From: Priestia koreensis
Lineage (GTDB): Bacteria; Bacillota; Bacilli; Bacillales; Bacillaceae_H
Assembly (NCBI RefSeq): GCF_001274935.1
Contig: NZ_LILC01000002.1
Coordinates: 1-64,000, forward strand
DNA length: 64,000 nucleotides
Direction: 5' to 3'
Shown: in pieces, positions 26,025 to 34,719 of the stretch
How the letters are laid out: each line of letters starts with the position of its first letter
Position numbering within the stretch: position 1 is the stretch's first letter
Notes under the pieces: generated by a model
Told to the model about the DNA's origin: nothing
The model's input: only the letters and a program-made list of their open reading frames with translations
Databases searched by the model: none
Program-made: the position numbers and the translations under genes

Positions 26025-27317
26025 ATGAAATTTAAAAAGGCGTCCATGCTTTCAATGATGCTAGCAGGAGCTCTCGCGCTTTCAGCTTGTTCTAACTCAG
26101 ACGATGCGTCAGGTGGAGCAAAAAAAGGCGGAGATGCGAAGGGGAAAGAAGTAACGGTCGATATTTTTCAATTTAAGGTTGAAATCGCCGATCAATTGAA
26201 AGCGCTAACAGACGAGTACACAAAAGAGCATCCAAACGTAAAGTTTAATGTACAAACGGTTGGGGGCGGTGCAGACTATGGTGCAGCGTTAAAAGCTCAG
26301 TTTGCTTCTGGAAATGAGCCGGATATTTTCAATAACGGAGGATTCCAAGAAGCGCAAACGTGGAAAGAGAAGCTTGAAGATTTATCTGATCAGCCATGGG
26401 TAAAGGATGCATATGAAAATGCATTAGTACCAATGACGATGGACGGAAAAGTATACGGACAGCCGTTAAACCTTGAAGGGTACGGTTTTATCTATAACAA
26501 AGAACTTTTTGATAAAGCAGGCATTAAAGAGCTTCCAAAAACGTTAACAGAGTTAAAAGACGTAGCAAAACAGCTTAAAGACAAAAAAATCACGCCGTTC
26601 TCTGTTGGATATGGTGAGTGGTGGGTACTTGGGATTCACTTGTTGAACATCCCATTTGCACAGCAAGACGATCCAGATGCATTCATTAAATCACTAAATG
26701 ACGGTTCTGGTAAAATTGCTGGAAATCCAAAATTCGAAGACTTTATGAACCTATTTGATACGACGATCAAGTACGGAAATAAAAATCCATTAACAACGGA
26801 TTATAACACGCAAGTAACGCAATTTGCTTCTGGCGAAACAGCTATGATGCAACAAGGGAACTGGACACAAGGAATGATTACGAAAATCAATCCAAACATC
26901 AAAATGGGCTTCTTACCGATTCCAATTAATGATGACAAAGAATCAAATGATAAGCTAGCTGTAGGCGTACCAAATAACTGGGTAGTCAATAAAAAAGCGC
27001 CAGACGCAGACAAAAAAGCAGCAAAAGATTTCTTAAACTGGATGGTTACGTCTGACACTGGAAAACAATACGTGACAGAAAAATTCCAATTCATCCCAGC
27101 ATTCAAAAACATTGAAGCAAAAGGTCTAGGCGACCTAGCAGATGACATTATCAAATATTCAAACGAAGACAAAACGCTTTCTTGGAACTGGTTTAAATAT
27201 CCAGATGGAGCGACCAACGAATTCGGTGCAGCAATGCAAGCATACATTGGCGGCCAAAAATCCAAAAATGAATTCCTAAAATCTCTAGATGCAACATGGG
27301 CTAAACTGAAAAAATAA
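26025..27317 (+). CDS. ABC transporter sugar-binding lipoprotein
   Basis: A 430-residue extracellular solute-binding protein (family 1/CUT1). The signal peptide ends in the lipobox LSAC with Cys22, so it is a membrane-anchored lipoprotein. The mature part has the usual two-lobe pattern; motifs include EPDIFNNGGFQE near residue 100 and MMQQGNWTQGMI near 275. It has a separate promoter from the permease genes, allowing more protein to be made, and a strong terminator. The ligand is unknown, though sugars are usual. Confidence 0.93.
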   Translation: MKFKKASMLSMMLAGALALSACSNSDDASGGAKKGGDAKGKEVTVDIFQFKVEIADQLKALTDEYTKEHPNVKFNVQTVGGGADYGAALKAQFASGNEPDIFNNGGFQEAQTWKEKLEDLSDQPWVKDAYENALVPMTMDGKVYGQPLNLEGYGFIYNKELFDKAGIKELPKTLTELKDVAKQLKDKKITPFSVGYGEWWVLGIHLLNIPFAQQDDPDAFIKSLNDGSGKIAGNPKFEDFMNLFDTTIKYGNKNPLTTDYNTQVTQFASGETAMMQQGNWTQGMITKINPNIKMGFLPIPINDDKESNDKLAVGVPNNWVVNKKAPDADKKAAKDFLNWMVTSDTGKQYVTEKFQFIPAFKNIEAKGLGDLADDIIKYSNEDKTLSWNWFKYPDGATNEFGAAMQAYIGGQKSKNEFLKSLDATWAKLKK

Positions 27318-27323
27318 CCCCAT

Positions 27324-27363
27324 AACCAGCTTTGACACAACACGTGTCGAAGCTGGTTTCTTT
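27324..27363 (+). terminator. terminator after the binding-protein gene
   Basis: AACCAGCTT plus GACAC pair with GTGTC plus AAGCTGGTT around AACAC, followed by TTCTTT. Confidence 0.85.
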
Positions 27364-27417
27364 ATGTAAAAATAAAAACAAAGTAAAAAAGGCAGAGAGT
27401 TCGAATTTAGACAGAAC

Positions 27418-27945
27418 TACTGTTAGAAATGATCTGAAACGCAATGATTGTTAAAAACTACATACTAAGTTGAAGTGACGCATAGTACGCCCACCATTTA
27501 AATGAAGTAAGGATCGAAGAGAAAGATCCGAAGACTCCTATGGGATTAGTGAGCCAGCTGAGATCCCGCAGGAGAGAAACGACGAGGAAGCTCAGCGCTT
27601 GCCCTGCGGAAAGCGAAGCAATCTGAAACGGAGATCCTAACTGAACTGAAACGGAATGACTGTTAAAAAGTAAATACTCATTTGAAGTTATGCATAGTAC
27701 GCCTACTCTTCAAATGAATTAAGGATCGAAGAGGAAGATGCGAAGACTCCTGCAGGACTAGCGAGCCAGCTGAGATCCCGCAGGAGAGAAACGACGAGGA
27801 AGCTCAGCGCTCACCCCGAGGAAAGCGAAGCAATCTGAAAGGGAGATCCGAACTGATCTGAAACGAAATGATTGTTAAAAAATAAATACCAAGTTGAAGT
27901 GACGCATAGTACGCCCACCATTTAAATGAAGTAGGGATGGAAGCG
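27418..27945. repeat. tandem copies of a structured ~212-bp dispersed repeat
   Basis: Two full units and a third partial unit, with a period of 212 bases (AAGGATCGAAG at 27509 and 27721). Each has a conserved core with GAAGACTCCT, GAGATCCCGCAGGAG, CGACGAGGAAGCTCAGCG and GGAAAGCGAAGCAATCTGAA. The linker with GACGCATAGTACGCC is also repeated. The arms GACTCCTGCAGG and CCGCAGGAG are complementary, so a structured RNA or DNA is possible. No open frame is conserved. The same family occurs at 44.0-44.5 kb. The rest of 27318-28074 holds no gene. Confidence 0.85.
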
Positions 27946-28038
27946 AAAATATGAGCTAGTTTCTTTGCCATACTGTCATTACGGAGAATATTTTAATAAT
28001 TCATTCGAAATCAAACTTTCTACCCCCATATATTGCTA

Positions 28039-28044
28039 TATAAT
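28039..28044 (+). promoter_or_regulatory. -10 box of the two-component operon
   Basis: TATAAT 31 bases before the chosen kinase start, with a weak TTCTAC-like -35. Its position inside the longest open frame argues against the upstream TTG start. Confidence 0.45.
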
Positions 28045-28074
28045 AATGATATACAAGATGAGAGCGGGGATCAT

Positions 28075-29883
28075 ATGATATGGAGCATTCGTAAAAAACT
28101 AATCATTTTTCTCTTATTGGCAACAGTGATACCGTTTACAATATCCAATATTTTAACCTATCATTATACGAAAGAATCTGTTCGAGAACGTTTCATTACA
28201 ACCAACGCTGACGTCATGAAGAACGGCAGCAACGATTTGACCAACTACCTGACCGATATTGCGCAAACGTCTTCACGTTTATACGGCTATCATCCCTTTA
28301 TTAAAGTGTTACAAGAAGGCGTCATTAGTGATATTGGAAACAACCAGCAAGAAATCAACCGGACGCTACTATACTTATATAATATGAAACCGGAAATTGA
28401 ACAAATTCACCTATACATTCAAAAAGGCCATGATTCCTTTACCATTTATAACGCAAAAGTAAGCAGCCGTGGAAAGTACGAAGAAGTCTACAAACACCCG
28501 TACTATTCAAGGTTAAAGGAGGGAACATCCTATTTTAATATTGAGCCAACGCACCCTATATACAGCTACAACCACCTATCGACCATTTCAGAAAAGAACC
28601 ATGAAAATGTACTGAGCTTTCATGAACTCATTAATGAAATTCCGACCGATCGGGTGCTAGGATTTTTATCAATAGACGTCAACCTCTCACATTTATCGTC
28701 GATCTCGAACCGATTATTTGAGCAATCATCTCAGGATTTTTACTTGATGAATGATGACGGAACGATTGTTTATTCATCTGATCCCGCCCAAATGGGGGAG
28801 AAAAATAAAGCAGGATGGTTTCAGCAGGTTAAGAGAGCAAAGTCAGGTACACACAGCATGGACTGGAAGGATAAGGATTTTTCAGGCGTGATGATGTACA
28901 ACCACCTATCAGGAAAGTTTAAAGATTGGTATGTCGTGAAGCAGGTTCCATATGAATCACTTTACGCGGATGCTAGAAAAACAGCGCTCATAAACATTCT
29001 GATCGGAATGATCTCCCTCGTATTTGTTATTTTAGCGACGATGCTCGTATCAATTAAATTTACATCACCAATTAAAGTGTTAATTAAAAACATGAAAAGA
29101 GTCGAACAAGGAAAGTTTGAGGTGGATTTTAAATCCCTCGGAAACGATGAATTTGGAACGCTTGGGAAGCATTTCACTTCTATGGTCGAAACGATTAATG
29201 ATTTGATAGAACGCGAATATAAACTGGAAATTGAAAATAAATCTACACAGCTAAGGGTTTTACAGTCACAAGTAAATCCACATTTTCTCTATAATACGCT
29301 ACAGTCCATTGGAACGCTAGCTCTCCGGCATAAAGTCATTTCAATTTATACGCTGTTAACGTCACTCTCAAACATTATGAGATATAGCATGAACATGAGG
29401 GAAGATACGGTGTTGCTATCACAGGAAGTACAGCACGTAAAATCGTATTTACAGCTACAAAAACAGCGGTTCGATAAGCGTTTTGAATATGATCTTTTAA
29501 TTGATGATGAGGCTCTTGGTGTACGAATGCCGAAAATGATTTTACAGCCATTAGTTGAAAATTCATTTAAGCACGGGCTTGAACAAACGACGAAACCGAT
29601 GAAAATTGAAGTGAAAGCGTATCTTTACTCTGAGAAACGAATTCGAATCGTCATTCAAGACACAGGAAAAGGAATGACTCAAAAAGAGCAGAATGAACTT
29701 CAAAAAGCGTTACAAATGGAAGCGAAGGCTGGACAACAAATTGGATTAAAAAATACGTATGACCGCTTGAAGCTGTACTACGGGGACGAAGCGGTGATGG
29801 AAGTAAAAGGCGAACCGAACGAAGGATTTATCGTACTCATTGACATACCGTTGAAAATAGACAAAGAGGTGAATTCTGTATGA
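28075..29883 (+). CDS. YesM-type sensor histidine kinase
   Basis: A 602-residue membrane sensor kinase. Segment 1 (about residues 9-30) and segment 2 (about 303-327) enclose a dCache-like extracellular domain. A HAMP domain follows to about 380, then the His_kinase (YesM) domain with phospho-acceptor His403 in NPHFLYN, and a HATPase with LVENSFKHGLE and DTGKGM. The ATG at 28075 was preferred to an upstream TTG because a TATAAT box lies between them. It overlaps the response-regulator gene by 4 bases. It probably senses a sugar or its binding protein and controls the adjacent importer. Confidence 0.93.
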   Translation: MIWSIRKKLIIFLLLATVIPFTISNILTYHYTKESVRERFITTNADVMKNGSNDLTNYLTDIAQTSSRLYGYHPFIKVLQEGVISDIGNNQQEINRTLLYLYNMKPEIEQIHLYIQKGHDSFTIYNAKVSSRGKYEEVYKHPYYSRLKEGTSYFNIEPTHPIYSYNHLSTISEKNHENVLSFHELINEIPTDRVLGFLSIDVNLSHLSSISNRLFEQSSQDFYLMNDDGTIVYSSDPAQMGEKNKAGWFQQVKRAKSGTHSMDWKDKDFSGVMMYNHLSGKFKDWYVVKQVPYESLYADARKTALINILIGMISLVFVILATMLVSIKFTSPIKVLIKNMKRVEQGKFEVDFKSLGNDEFGTLGKHFTSMVETINDLIEREYKLEIENKSTQLRVLQSQVNPHFLYNTLQSIGTLALRHKVISIYTLLTSLSNIMRYSMNMREDTVLLSQEVQHVKSYLQLQKQRFDKRFEYDLLIDDEALGVRMPKMILQPLVENSFKHGLEQTTKPMKIEVKAYLYSEKRIRIVIQDTGKGMTQKEQNELQKALQMEAKAGQQIGLKNTYDRLKLYYGDEAVMEVKGEPNEGFIVLIDIPLKIDKEVNSV

Positions 29884-31478
29884 GAGCTTTAATCGTAGAT
29901 GATGAACAGCACGTTAGAGAAGGTATTCGCTTATTAGGAGAATGGGAACAGCATCAAATTACACAGCTTCTTGAAGCAGAAAATGGCGAAGAGGCAATTC
30001 ACCTTATTGAGCTGTATAAGCCAGAAATCATTTTTACCGATATGAAGATGCCTCAGATGGACGGCATTAGCTTATTGGAATGGATTAAAAGCAATCACCC
30101 GAGCAGCAAAACGATTGTTGTGACAGGTTACGATGATTATCACTATATGCGAAAAGCGATTCATTTTGGCAGTGCTGATTATATTTTAAAACCAGTTGAT
30201 CCTGAAATCCTCAATCATACCATTTCCAATGCCGTAGCAGAATGGAAGAAAGAGCAGGCAGAACGCCAGCGAGATAACAGTAGTTATCAGCTGATTAACG
30301 AAATGAAGCCGCTATACAGAGACCGTAAGCTAACACAGCTTATGAACAATCAAAAGGTCAATCAATCAACCGTTGAGGAGTTTGGCTTTCATTTATCACA
30401 GCGTTATCAGGTAGCGATTATTCGAGTTGATTTGCATATTATTCAGGTGTTCCAAGGTGACCGAGATCTGGCGTATTTTTCTATTTTAAACGTAATGAAC
30501 GAAATTTTGCAGAAGAAGCAGTGTGGAGTTGCCTTTCGCTACTTGTCCAATAAGGGAGAAATCGTGCTGATTATGTGGGATCATCTCTCTGAATTTATTC
30601 ATATTCTGCAGACAATTCATCATACCATCAAGCGTACAATGGAAGTGACTTGTTTAATGGCGGTCGGTACAGTAGTCGATTCGCCAGATAAGCTAATGAA
30701 TTCGTACGAGCATGCAAAACAGGTTATGCTCTCAACGAATGTGTTTGATAGGAAGGCAGAAAAAATTTATGAAGAAAACGAGAAGCTCGCCGTAGGTCAT
30801 GTTCTTCATCTTGTTGATTATTCTACGCAAATAGAGGATGCCATTCAATTTGGGGACATTCAATTGTTTTCGACGATTATTGAACAAATTATGATGACGT
30901 TCAGAGAAGTAAATTATTTAGCGCTTGGTCAGCTTTTGCACGTAGAAAAAGAATATCAGCTCATGAGCTTTCATGCATATAAAAATTATCGTACACCTTT
31001 TAAATTACGAGAACAAAATGAAAAAGTGATCGAGCTGTTCTACGACGATTTAGGTCAATTTCAGATTGATCGTTATATTGAGCAGAAAAAACGAGAAATT
31101 GCGCTGTTTTTAAAAATTACGAAACGAGAAACAAAAAAGAAAAATCGCGATGTCATTTATGAAATCGAGCAATTTCTTCAGCAAAACTTTGTGCGGGATG
31201 TGAAGCTTCAAGAGATCTCTGATCGCTTTTATTTAAGTAGAGAATACATTTCAAGGCGATTTAAGCAGCAATTTAATGAAAATATTTCCGATTACCTTGT
31301 GAAAATTCGTATGCAAAAAGCGAAGCATCTGCTTCAAAATGAACAGCTGAAGGTGTATGAGGTAGCGAATATGACGGGTTATCAAGATGATAAATATTTT
31401 CGAAAAGTATTTAAAAAGATCGAAGGTATTACACCAAATGAATATCGCTCTTCTTATTTAAAAAGCCGCTCCCATTGA
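29880..31478 (+). CDS. YesN-type response regulator, AraC family
   Basis: A 532-residue regulator. The receiver domain (residues 1-120) has VDDEQ, phospho-acceptor Asp54 in FTDMKMPQMDG, Thr near 81 and KPVD. A long middle region (about 130-415) is followed by an AraC/XylS double helix-turn-helix (about 428-525) ending in FKKIEGITPNEYR. It is translationally coupled to the kinase. The two repeated motifs at 24017 and 25915 are likely targets (inference from placement). The stop codon lies within the loop of its terminator hairpin. Confidence 0.93.
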   Translation: MRALIVDDEQHVREGIRLLGEWEQHQITQLLEAENGEEAIHLIELYKPEIIFTDMKMPQMDGISLLEWIKSNHPSSKTIVVTGYDDYHYMRKAIHFGSADYILKPVDPEILNHTISNAVAEWKKEQAERQRDNSSYQLINEMKPLYRDRKLTQLMNNQKVNQSTVEEFGFHLSQRYQVAIIRVDLHIIQVFQGDRDLAYFSILNVMNEILQKKQCGVAFRYLSNKGEIVLIMWDHLSEFIHILQTIHHTIKRTMEVTCLMAVGTVVDSPDKLMNSYEHAKQVMLSTNVFDRKAEKIYEENEKLAVGHVLHLVDYSTQIEDAIQFGDIQLFSTIIEQIMMTFREVNYLALGQLLHVEKEYQLMSFHAYKNYRTPFKLREQNEKVIELFYDDLGQFQIDRYIEQKKREIALFLKITKRETKKKNRDVIYEIEQFLQQNFVRDVKLQEISDRFYLSREYISRRFKQQFNENISDYLVKIRMQKAKHLLQNEQLKVYEVANMTGYQDDKYFRKVFKKIEGITPNEYRSSYLKSRSH

Positions 31479-31490
31479 GCGGCTTTTTTG
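31462..31490 (+). terminator. terminator overlapping the response-regulator stop
   Basis: AAAGCCGCTC/GAGCGGCTTT with a 5-base loop and a T run. The TGA stop (31476-31478) sits at the start of the 3' arm. Confidence 0.9.
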
Positions 31491-31506
31491 TTCAAACCAT
31501 CACTAC

Positions 31507-31659
31507 TTACCAGCGATGGGCTTTCGCATCACTGCGTAAAATGATGTTCTTTTGAGATATCCTTGTGTGACCGTTCACTTGAGACTTCGCGTGCTTTGGT
31601 CTCGTCCAATTATGGTAAAAAAGCTCTGAGTGCGGATCTAACTGATCTTTATAACTCAT
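31507..31659 (-). CDS. YpzG-family small protein
   Basis: A 50-residue basic, soluble peptide starting MSYKDQLDPHSELFYHNW, with SQVNGHTRIS in the middle and KAHRW at its end. It resembles the YpzG family of small Bacillus proteins of unknown, possibly spore-related, function. GAGGTG lies 6 bases before the ATG. It is convergent with the response regulator. Confidence 0.75.
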   Translation of the reverse strand: MSYKDQLDPHSELFYHNWTRPKHAKSQVNGHTRISQKNIILRSDAKAHRW

Positions 31660-31778
31660 ACAAATCACCTCATGGCTAGGATATGTTCATAGTGAGACAA
31701 AAACTATCTCCTTTATAGGATGAGATAAATGCTTCAAAACTAACCTGGTATATTTATCTTTTCTGAGCGAGGAATATC

Positions 31779-32027
31779 TCAACTGTTTTGTTGAACGGCT
31801 TCTTGCGTTTCTCTCAAGTGTCTAAGCTGCTCGCCAAAAAGCTTTACTTTTTTTGTAGGCCCTTCAACAATTTTTAGCGCATGAAGCTCTTGTTCGACTA
31901 GGCTCAAGTGAATATGTGACTGCTGAAGGTCACTAACACTCCCCGTCATCTGTGCAGCATATAATGACTGTTCAGCTTCGTGAAGTTTTGTTTTTATGTG
32001 TTCATACTGATCCATCCTTGTTTTCAT
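31779..32027 (-). CDS. small coiled-coil protein of unknown function
   Basis: An 82-residue, highly charged, probably all-helical protein (HEAEQSLYAAQ, LVEQELHALK) without signal or membrane segment; not recognised. GGAG directly abuts the first ATG, so the in-frame ATG four codons later (MDQYEH, 32015), 12 bases from TAGGAG, may be the real start. It stands alone between ypzG-like and LysE-family genes. Confidence 0.6.
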   Translation of the reverse strand: MKTRMDQYEHIKTKLHEAEQSLYAAQMTGSVSDLQQSHIHLSLVEQELHALKIVEGPTKKVKLFGEQLRHLRETQEAVQQNS

Positions 32028-32173
32028 CTCCTATAACCGTTTCTTTCCCCTTAACATGTGGAGGTGCGGAAAAGTTATTCAAATAAAGGTCAAAGAGAGT
32101 AAAAAAAGGTCGTACAAGCAGGTGTTCATGCATACATTGAGGAGAATTACCATCAATGTATGGAGGAGTTTCT

Positions 32174-32800
32174 ATGGGGGTTTTACTGAGCTATATTTTA
32201 TTAGGACTATCCCTTGCAGCACCAATTGGCCCAATTAATGCTGCACAATTGGATAAGGGAATTAAAAACGGGTTTTGGCATTCCTGGTTCTTAGGAATGG
32301 GCGCTACATTTGTTGATATATTATACATGCTGGCAGTATACATAGGGGCCGTAAGTTTTTTGAGCAATGAATTCATTAAACTGTTCTTATTTGCTTTCGG
32401 ATGCTTCGTACTTATCTACACGGGTGTTGAAGGTCTGATAAGCGCGGGGAAAATTAATCGAGATAGCCGAGCGAAGGGTGATACAGTACTGAAATGCTTT
32501 TTTTCAGGCTTTTTTCTTTCCATAACCAACCCGTTAACTATTTTGTTTTGGATTGGAATTTATGGTTCGGTTCTAGCGAAGACAGCTTCTACTTATGGAG
32601 AAAAACAGCTGTTGCTTTATAGTGGGGCAATGTTTATTGGGATTTTTGCCTGGGACGTTACAATGGCAGCTTTGGCTAGTACGTTTCGACGCTATTTAGC
32701 AGCCAACGTCCTCATTGGTGTTTCCGTTGTTTCTGGTTTGTCTCTTGTTGGATTCGGTCTATACTTTGGGTGGCAAGCGCTTCAGTTATTGTTACATTAG
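32174..32800 (+). CDS. LysE/RhtB-family amino-acid exporter
   Basis: A 208-residue membrane protein with about six segments. The N-terminus GLSLAAPIGPINAAQLDKG is the family signature, and FFLSITNPLTILFW is the second conserved block. Family members export amino acids or derivatives; the substrate is unknown. GGAGGAG lies 5 bases before the ATG at 32174, favouring it over the in-frame ATG at 32156. An amino-acid permease follows 62 bases later. Confidence 0.88.
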   Translation: MGVLLSYILLGLSLAAPIGPINAAQLDKGIKNGFWHSWFLGMGATFVDILYMLAVYIGAVSFLSNEFIKLFLFAFGCFVLIYTGVEGLISAGKINRDSRAKGDTVLKCFFSGFFLSITNPLTILFWIGIYGSVLAKTASTYGEKQLLLYSGAMFIGIFAWDVTMAALASTFRRYLAANVLIGVSVVSGLSLVGFGLYFGWQALQLLLH

Positions 32801-32828
32801 GCGATAGGTATAAAATTTTCATCTTATC

Positions 32829-32860
32829 ACACACTACATCGAAGTGTGTAAGGAGTGATA
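32829..32860 (+). promoter_or_regulatory. hairpin surrounding the permease ribosome-binding site
   Basis: CACACT/AGTGTG with a 7-base loop (32829-32848), extendable by TATCAC/GTGATA so that AAGGAG sits in an asymmetric bulge just before the ATG. Confidence 0.4.
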
Positions 32861-32862
32861 GG

Positions 32863-34206
32863 ATGAAAAAAAATGCCGAATGTGCAAGTGGAAAAGAAGG
32901 ACAACTAGCGTGGTGGCAGCTGTCACTCATTGGGGTGGGTTGTACGATCGGGACAGGTTACTTTCTTGGCTCGAGTATTGCCGTTCGATCAGCTGGTCCT
33001 GCTGTACTCATTGCGTTCATTATAGCTGCTTGCTGTACGTTTATCGTTTTTGAGGCTTTAGCGAAAATGAGTGCAGAAGATCCACAGAAAGGTTCGTTTC
33101 GCTCGTATGCGAAAAAAGCCTTTGGTCGATGGGCTGGATTTAGCAGTGGATGGGTCTATTGGAGCGCGGAAATGCTTATTATGGGAAGTCAGCTAACCGC
33201 GGTGTCGCTATTCACTCGCTTTTGGTTTCCGAACGTTCCTCTTTGGATCTTTGCTTCGATTTATGCGGTTCTTGCGATTGGTGTTGTATTAATCGGGACG
33301 AAAGGCTTTGAGCGATGTGAAAACATTTTTGCTGTGACGAAAGTATCCGCTATTTTTATGTTTATTATTTTAGCTGCGCTCGCTCTGTTAGGCTTTTTGG
33401 ATGAGGGTGCAAGAGAAGAATTCCCTAGAACAGCTGAGACTATTTTTCCGCATGGATTTACAGGGTTGTGGGGAGGGCTTTTATATGCTTTTTATGCCTT
33501 CGGTGGAATTGAAGTATTAGGGATTATGACAATGAGGCTGAAGGATAAAAAAGATGCTTCAAAAGCAGGAACGGTTATGCTGCTCTTACTAGTCACGATT
33601 TATTTAGCATCTCTAGCGCTTGCGATATCAATTGTTCCTTACCATGGATTTCATGAAAATCAAAGCCCGTTTATCACGGCCCTAGAAACGTATCATTTAC
33701 CGTTTTTCCCGCATGTTTTTAACGGGGCGATGATTATTGCAGGGTTTTCCACGATGTCCGCTTCTTTCTTTTCCGTAACAACGATGCTTGTTACACTTTC
33801 TGAAGAAGGAGATGCGCCAAAAGTTTTTGCTCCTAAAAAGAAGGGGAAATTTCAGTTCCCACTTTCGGCGATGCTTTTGACGACGTGTGGACTGATCGTC
33901 TCGATTGTGTTTTCACTGCTTCTACCGGGGAAAATTTACGAATATATTACGACAGCTGCAGGTCTGATGCTGTTATATAACTGGCTGTTTATTTTATTTT
34001 CCTATCCGCGTCTGATGAAATTGACCATGTGGGGAAAAATAAAACGCATCGTCGCCATGTTGCTCATCCTTTTGGCCGTCACAGGAACTCTAGCAGACGA
34101 GGCAAGCAGACCGGGTTTATTCGTCAGTATCGGTTTTTTAGCCATCATTGCGCTCGTTATTTTGAAAGTTCGTTCTCACTGGAAAACGGAAGCACCCGCT
34201 TCATAA
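32863..34206 (+). CDS. amino-acid permease (APC family)
   Basis: A 447-residue transporter with about 12 membrane segments. The opening WWQLSLIGVGCTIGTGYFLG is the APC consensus for substrate binding in segment 1, and FYAFGGIEVLGI the segment 6 equivalent. Amino-acid uptake is inferred; specificity is not. The open frame extends upstream into lysE, but AAGGAG and the ATG at 32863 fit the family start. It is probably cotranscribed with the LysE gene and ends at a terminator. Confidence 0.88.
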   Translation: MKKNAECASGKEGQLAWWQLSLIGVGCTIGTGYFLGSSIAVRSAGPAVLIAFIIAACCTFIVFEALAKMSAEDPQKGSFRSYAKKAFGRWAGFSSGWVYWSAEMLIMGSQLTAVSLFTRFWFPNVPLWIFASIYAVLAIGVVLIGTKGFERCENIFAVTKVSAIFMFIILAALALLGFLDEGAREEFPRTAETIFPHGFTGLWGGLLYAFYAFGGIEVLGIMTMRLKDKKDASKAGTVMLLLLVTIYLASLALAISIVPYHGFHENQSPFITALETYHLPFFPHVFNGAMIIAGFSTMSASFFSVTTMLVTLSEEGDAPKVFAPKKKGKFQFPLSAMLLTTCGLIVSIVFSLLLPGKIYEYITTAAGLMLLYNWLFILFSYPRLMKLTMWGKIKRIVAMLLILLAVTGTLADEASRPGLFVSIGFLAIIALVILKVRSHWKTEAPAS

Positions 34207-34228
34207 GCGAAAAGATCATTTTTAAGGA

Positions 34229-34259
34229 AGTCTTAGTCAATAATGGCTGAGACTTTTTG
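34229..34259 (+). terminator. terminator after the permease
   Basis: AGTCTTAG/CTGAGACT (one G-U) followed by TTTTTG. Confidence 0.75.
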
Positions 34260-34370
34260 TGTTTCAAAAGGTAATTTATGTTAAATTTGAATAAGATCAT
34301 GTTGCACGAAAGGGGACGGAGGATGAAGTACAATAAAGATGAAACAACGTCTGTAAAGCTATTAAACTAA

Positions 34371-34406
34371 AAAAAGGAGCGCTTACAATAGCGCTTCTTT
34401 TTTTAA
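34371..34406 (-). terminator. terminator after yhfH
   Basis: AGCGCT/AGCGCT flanked by A- and T-runs, hence bidirectional. It lies just beyond the yhfH stop. Confidence 0.75.
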
Positions 34407-34410
34407 CCCC

Positions 34411-34539
34411 TTATTGTTGATGCAAGCATTTATCACATTTATTTCCGTAGCACTCGTGTTGTTCTTCCATTTCTTCGTTACACTCCATGCATCGTTTCTT
34501 TGGTAAATTTCTAAAAAATTCTGACATTTTAACTAACAT
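34411..34539 (-). CDS. yhfH: YhfH zinc-ribbon-like small protein
   Basis: A 42-residue protein, MLVKMSEFFRNLPKKR followed by two CxxC pairs (CMEC and CDKC) and HECYGN between them, suggesting a zinc ribbon. It resembles B. subtilis YhfH, which likewise lies next to yhfI. GGAGGGG lies 7 bases before the ATG. Function unknown. Confidence 0.85.
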   Translation of the reverse strand: MLVKMSEFFRNLPKKRCMECNEEMEEQHECYGNKCDKCLHQQ

Positions 34540-34719
34540 GTGTATCCCCTCCGTTATCTTGTTACTAGTATTGTATTATAACAGGTTGATAAATGTCAAT
34601 AATGTTTTATAACAAAATGTAAAATGGGCTATATTTCACTAAAAAGGTTGAAATATTTATGTTTTAGAATCGTTTCGTTTATACTAGATGCAGGTAAACT
34701 ATTGGAAAGGAATGAGGTC

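Noticed and set aside
27418..27945. CRISPR-like spaced repeats
   Set aside because: Units are about 200 bases, only two to three copies, and the linkers are themselves repeated; no cas genes are near.
28033..28074. TTG start giving a longer sensor kinase
   Set aside because: A TATAAT promoter box lies inside this extension and the ATG at 28075 begins the usual membrane segment.
34323..34370. 15-codon frame MKYNKDETTSVKLLN after GGAGG
   Set aside because: Very short, directly before a terminator, and no known family; chance is likely.
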